Positions 60,869-64,000 of a DNA stretch of 64,000 bases are shown here, piece after piece. The stretch is from Bretschneidera sinensis (lineage: Eukaryota; Streptophyta; Magnoliopsida; Brassicales; Akaniaceae). The notes below the pieces were generated by a model. The model saw nothing but the letters and a program-made list of their open reading frames with translations. It searched no databases and was not told the DNA's origin. How positions within the stretch are numbered: position 1 is the first letter of the stretch; every line of letters begins with the position of its first letter. The stretch is taken from positions 1 to 64,000 of the forward strand of contig JALCZK010000044.1 of NCBI GenBank assembly GCA_023935145.1. The letters run 5' to 3'. The position numbers were made by a program, and so were the translations under genes.

Positions 60869-62140
60869 TAGATGAGAAATTTTTTTTTTTTTTTTTTTTC
60901 GGGGATCGTAGTTGAGGAATAGAAACTTAGCAATATGGGACCTTATATTAGCATAAGCTATTGCATGGGAATTATATTTAATAATGTTTTTCATAGTTTA
61001 TATAATTAAGATCGTCACTCGCTTTCTATCCTTGCCTAATGATTATAGCAATTTTTGAAATTTATATTATAAGCTTCTTACTCTACTAGATTGATAGCAA
61101 TGTAGCATGAGATATGATCGCACGACAGCAATCCTGCAAATTTATTCTATGCTTTACTCAATGATCAGTTGTTTGCAATCAGCCTCGACATTTTAATCCA
61201 AAAAAACGATGTTTTGGCCCTCAAATTGGCAGTTTAATGTTTTTTGGAAACTTTTTATTTTAGTTATTTTAATTTCAGCCTTAATTTAATTTTTTCCTAT
61301 TTTGATTCAACCTTATAAATAAGGTCTTAGGGTTTCGTAAACATTATTATTGAATTTGCATAATTTTAAATAAACATCCGAGCTGTTTCTCTGCATTTTT
61401 TTTTTGTTTTTCTTGTGTTACTCCCTGTGAACGATCTGTTCGACTAGCCTGCAGAATAATTACTATTCTGCCCGGCGTCAATAAACCCATGTTTTAATGG
61501 CCAGTTAGTAAAAAGATTACTCGTTTAAAGAGTGCAAAATTTATTATCTCCAGAAATTAGGCTTTTGTCTTGATTGGTAAAGCCCAAGTTTAAAGGATTG
61601 AATCAGGAAAAAATTTTGCTTTTGAAGAGGCATGAGTAGCTCATGAGCATAGCTCAAACTCGTCAAAAATTGATTGAGTTGATCTCTAGTTTATGTTTTT
61701 AAGCTCAAACTTGGCTCGAATATTTTTTTTTTCACGAGCCAAGTTGAAACAACCCTTAACTCAAGCTCGGGTTAGCTCGAATCCACCCCTAGTTACATTC
61801 AGTCAATGTTTGGCTTTCAAAAAATTACTCCATGAAAGATTTGAGAGAAACATCCCATATTTTTGGAATGAATGTCGATATATCCTCAAAAAAATTAATT
61901 AGGTTAAAATATTCAGAAATATCATCACAAACCCAATAGAGAGAAAGAGAAACTGCTGAGACTGAAAAGTTTGTAGGCTGGTCCTTGCTCAACCGCAATT
62001 TGCTATTTTTTTTTGTATTTTTTGGCTTTTAGTGAAGGAAGAAAAAGCAAAACCCTTTTAGATTTTCTCTGAAATTTTGATCAATCGGAGGGAAAGATAA
62101 TCAAAGGAAAATGAAAAGAAAAAGGAAACAAACATGGAAA

Positions 62141-62359
62141 TTAAAGACACGGGCAGTCGCAGGAATGGCTTCTGCTGCCACAAGTCTTGAGATGTGCTTT
62201 GTAATCATACTGAATAACATGTCCTTTAGAGCACTTTTCACAGACGCACTGTTTGTAATTGTTATTCTTTTTCCGAAAATGCTTCTTTATATATGTCCTT
62301 CCGATCTCCCAAGGCATGACGTGGGTCACGGTGCAAGCATCTTGGCTATAGACAAACAT
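62141..62359 (-). pseudogene. IDD zinc-finger fragment, full form (unit 24)
   Basis: Open frame with WEIGRTYIKKHF and KQCVCEKCSKG; it equals the unit 20 form apart from the deletion there. Confidence 0.74.
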
Positions 62360-63058
62360 TAACCCTATTCTTCATCTCTGTATCTCTCGCTCTCTAATGA
62401 CTTTAAATTTTCCATCAATTAATTTGACCCATGCCCAGTAACCGCATGGTAGTTTTGTTGAATTGAGTTTGACTAATAATTAAAGAGTGAGAGGGATATA
62501 AGTGTCTATTTTCAAACTAAGAAAATGCAAGTGTAATTTTAATATAACGGTTTTTTTTATTATTTACCCAAACTAGATTACAAACGAGACATCATTTATT
62601 CATGTTAGAAAGTATGAAGAGAAAAAATATATAAAAGATGGACAGATGGAGAAGAATGCCTGACGGGAGTCAGCTACAGAATGATGGGCCTTGGCCAGAA
62701 ACAAAAGCAATACACTTGTATTGTTTATAAAATTCAGTATATTGTATTTCCTAATTGGTTTTTTTTATCTGGAATATATTTACCAATTTATTTTAGCTTC
62801 TGTAACTTTAACTTTCAAATTTATATTAGGTCTTACATACGTGTAAGTTTTGATTTTTTAATTAATTGGTTTTACTTTCCTGATAAGACGTAACTTCTAT
62901 TTTCCTATTTCAGCTTGAAAAAAAATTTCCTATTTTATTAGGTCTTGTATTTTTAGACCCTATATATTTATAGAGCTAGGTTTGTCTATAATTCACACAA
63001 AAACAATAAACAAAATTTCTTTCTTCCAAATCTTCTTTATTTTTAGGCAATATTTAAG

Positions 63059-63487
63059 ATGTCTTCATTGGATCCTTTTTGGAGTTCTCCTTCCCTAGAG
63101 AATGACGCAAAGGATAGCGATGATTTATTGGAGTCATGCTTTCTCAATGAGTACTGGTCATTTAGGAAAGTTTTGTCACATGATGATTTGCAGAGAAAAA
63201 GTGAGATTGTTCTCTCTCGAACGGAAGTTCAGAGTTTCCTTCCACAAATGAAGCCGAAGGAAATAGAAGACTTGAGTAATGGTAAAGCGGTAGAAATTCT
63301 CTTATATTACATTGACATAAAAGATTCTTTTAAGTTGAAGCTGAAATTTGAAAGTCCTTGTTATTATCTTCGGGACACAACTGAATTTTATGACAGAAAA
63401 GATTTGGCAGCGGAGCAACGGATTGGATTCAGATATGAAAGTCAATTTGCGATGTTGGCTGTTAAACTTCTAAAGAAAAAGATGTAA
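63059..63487 (+). CDS. Divergent B3-domain-like protein, unit 25
   Basis: Full length with I51V and T87I (ACA to ATA). The leader and I51V link it to units 20-21, about 10-13 kb away. The downstream part of the unit, including its IDD fragment, lies beyond the window. Confidence 0.7.
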   Translation: MSSLDPFWSSPSLENDAKDSDDLLESCFLNEYWSFRKVLSHDDLQRKSEIVLSRTEVQSFLPQMKPKEIEDLSNGKAVEILLYYIDIKDSFKLKLKFESPCYYLRDTTEFYDRKDLAAEQRIGFRYESQFAMLAVKLLKKKM

Positions 63488-64000
63488 TAGATGAGAAATT
63501 TTTTTTATTTTTTTTTTGAGGAGATCGTAGTTGAGGAATAGAAACTTAGCAAATATGGGACCTTATATTAGCATAAGCTATTGCATGGGAATTATATTTA
63601 ATAATGTTTTTCATAGTTTATATAATTAATATCGTCACTCTCTGTCTATCCTTGCCTAATGATTTATAGCAATTTTCAAATTTATATTATAAGCTTCTTA
63701 CTCTACTAGATTGATAGCAATGTAGCATGAGATATGATCGCACGACAGCAATCCTGCAAATTTATTCTATGCTTTACTCAGTGGTCAGTTGTTTGCAATC
63801 AGCCTCGACATTTTGAATCCAAAAAACGATCTTTTGGCCCTCAAATTGCAGTTTAATGTTTTTAGGAAACTTTTTATTTTAATTTCAGCCTTAATTTAAT
63901 TTTTCCTATTTTGATTCAACCTTATAAATAAGGTCTTAGGGTTTCGTAAACATTATTATTGAATTTGCATAATTTTAAATAAACATCAGAGCTGTTTCTC

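Larger units (their letters stand above)
1..64000. repeat. Tandem macrosatellite array, 25 units of about 2.55-2.63 kb
   Basis: Every stretch of the window recurs at a 2.54-2.63 kb period. Taking the conserved ATGACTTTAAAT just after the CT-rich junction as unit start, units begin at 1, 2555, 5107, 7662, 10216, 12838, 15462, 18080, 20702, 23327, 25944, 28567, 31123, 33709, 36326, 38949, 41579, 44209, 46839, 49464, 52085, 54633, 57238, 59778 and 62397; the last is cut at 64000. All units share one orientation. Length differences come mainly from a 73-bp indel in the minus-strand IDD fragment, poly-T length changes and one deletion of about 30-35 bp in unit 13. No unique flanking DNA is present, so total array size cannot be judged. 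A 2.6-kb unit is too long for a normal centromeric monomer and fits a gene-bearing macrosatellite. True copy number depends on the assembly being correct. Confidence 0.98.

Noticed and set aside
1..64000. Integrated geminivirus concatemer, suggested by the 2.6-kb unit
   Set aside because: The unit length fits a geminivirus genome, but there is no Rep or coat-protein-like ORF, no TAATATTAC origin nonanucleotide and no bidirectional gene layout.
1..64000. CRISPR array, rRNA, tRNA or bacterial operon
   Set aside because: Repeats are 2.6 kb with no short spacer structure; no rRNA or tRNA-like sequence was seen; TATA boxes and plant transcription-factor motifs indicate eukaryotic DNA.

Overview
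The whole 64 kb window is one head-to-tail tandem array. It has 24 complete repeat units of 2,540-2,630 bp (about 2.55 or 2.62 kb in most) and a partial 25th unit cut by the window end. No non-repeat sequence is visible and the array leaves the window on both sides. The organism is most likely a flowering plant (nuclear DNA). The base composition is AT-rich. The coding unit is intronless and sits behind a eukaryotic TATA box. The two recognisable protein signatures, a divergent B3-type fold and an INDETERMINATE-DOMAIN (IDD) zinc-finger fragment, belong to plant transcription-factor families.

Each unit has the same layout on the + strand: (1) about 560 bp of AT-rich upstream DNA; (2) a promoter-like module with a short GGTCT/AGACC stem and a TATA box about 95 bp before the ATG; (3) a 142-codon intronless ORF read as a divergent B3-domain protein; (4) a variable poly-T tract and about 400 bp of AT-rich 3' flank; (5) a second, diverged promoter-like module with a palindromic TATA and a telo-box; (6) a stretch rich in inverted repeats, ending in a hAT-like terminus; (7) about 300 bp of unassigned sequence; (8) on the minus strand, a decayed exon-like fragment of an IDD14/15/16-type zinc-finger gene; (9) a CT-rich junction to the next unit.

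Of 25 copies of the B3-like ORF, 18 are complete with ATG, three carry nonsense mutations (units 6, 8, 23) and four consecutive copies (units 16-19) have lost the start codon (ATG to ACG). At least five intact copies (units 1, 3, 5, 12, 22) encode the same protein, and no copy has a frameshift. The IDD fragment, in contrast, carries stops, frameshifts and a recurrent 73-bp deletion, so it is a fossil as a protein.

By family, units 1-4 are short (IDD deletion), 5-11 long, 12 short, 13-20 long, 21 short, 22 long, 23 short and 24 long. Units 16-18 are near-identical 2,630-bp copies and look like the newest amplification. Variant patches shared by distant units (1 with 11/12, 3 with 8, 9 with 15, 20/21 with 25, 14 with 23) show ongoing unequal exchange or gene conversion. 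The closest concept is a macrosatellite carrying a transcription-factor-like gene in every unit, with an antisense fragment of a second transcription-factor gene. Family assignments come from reading the sequence without database searches.
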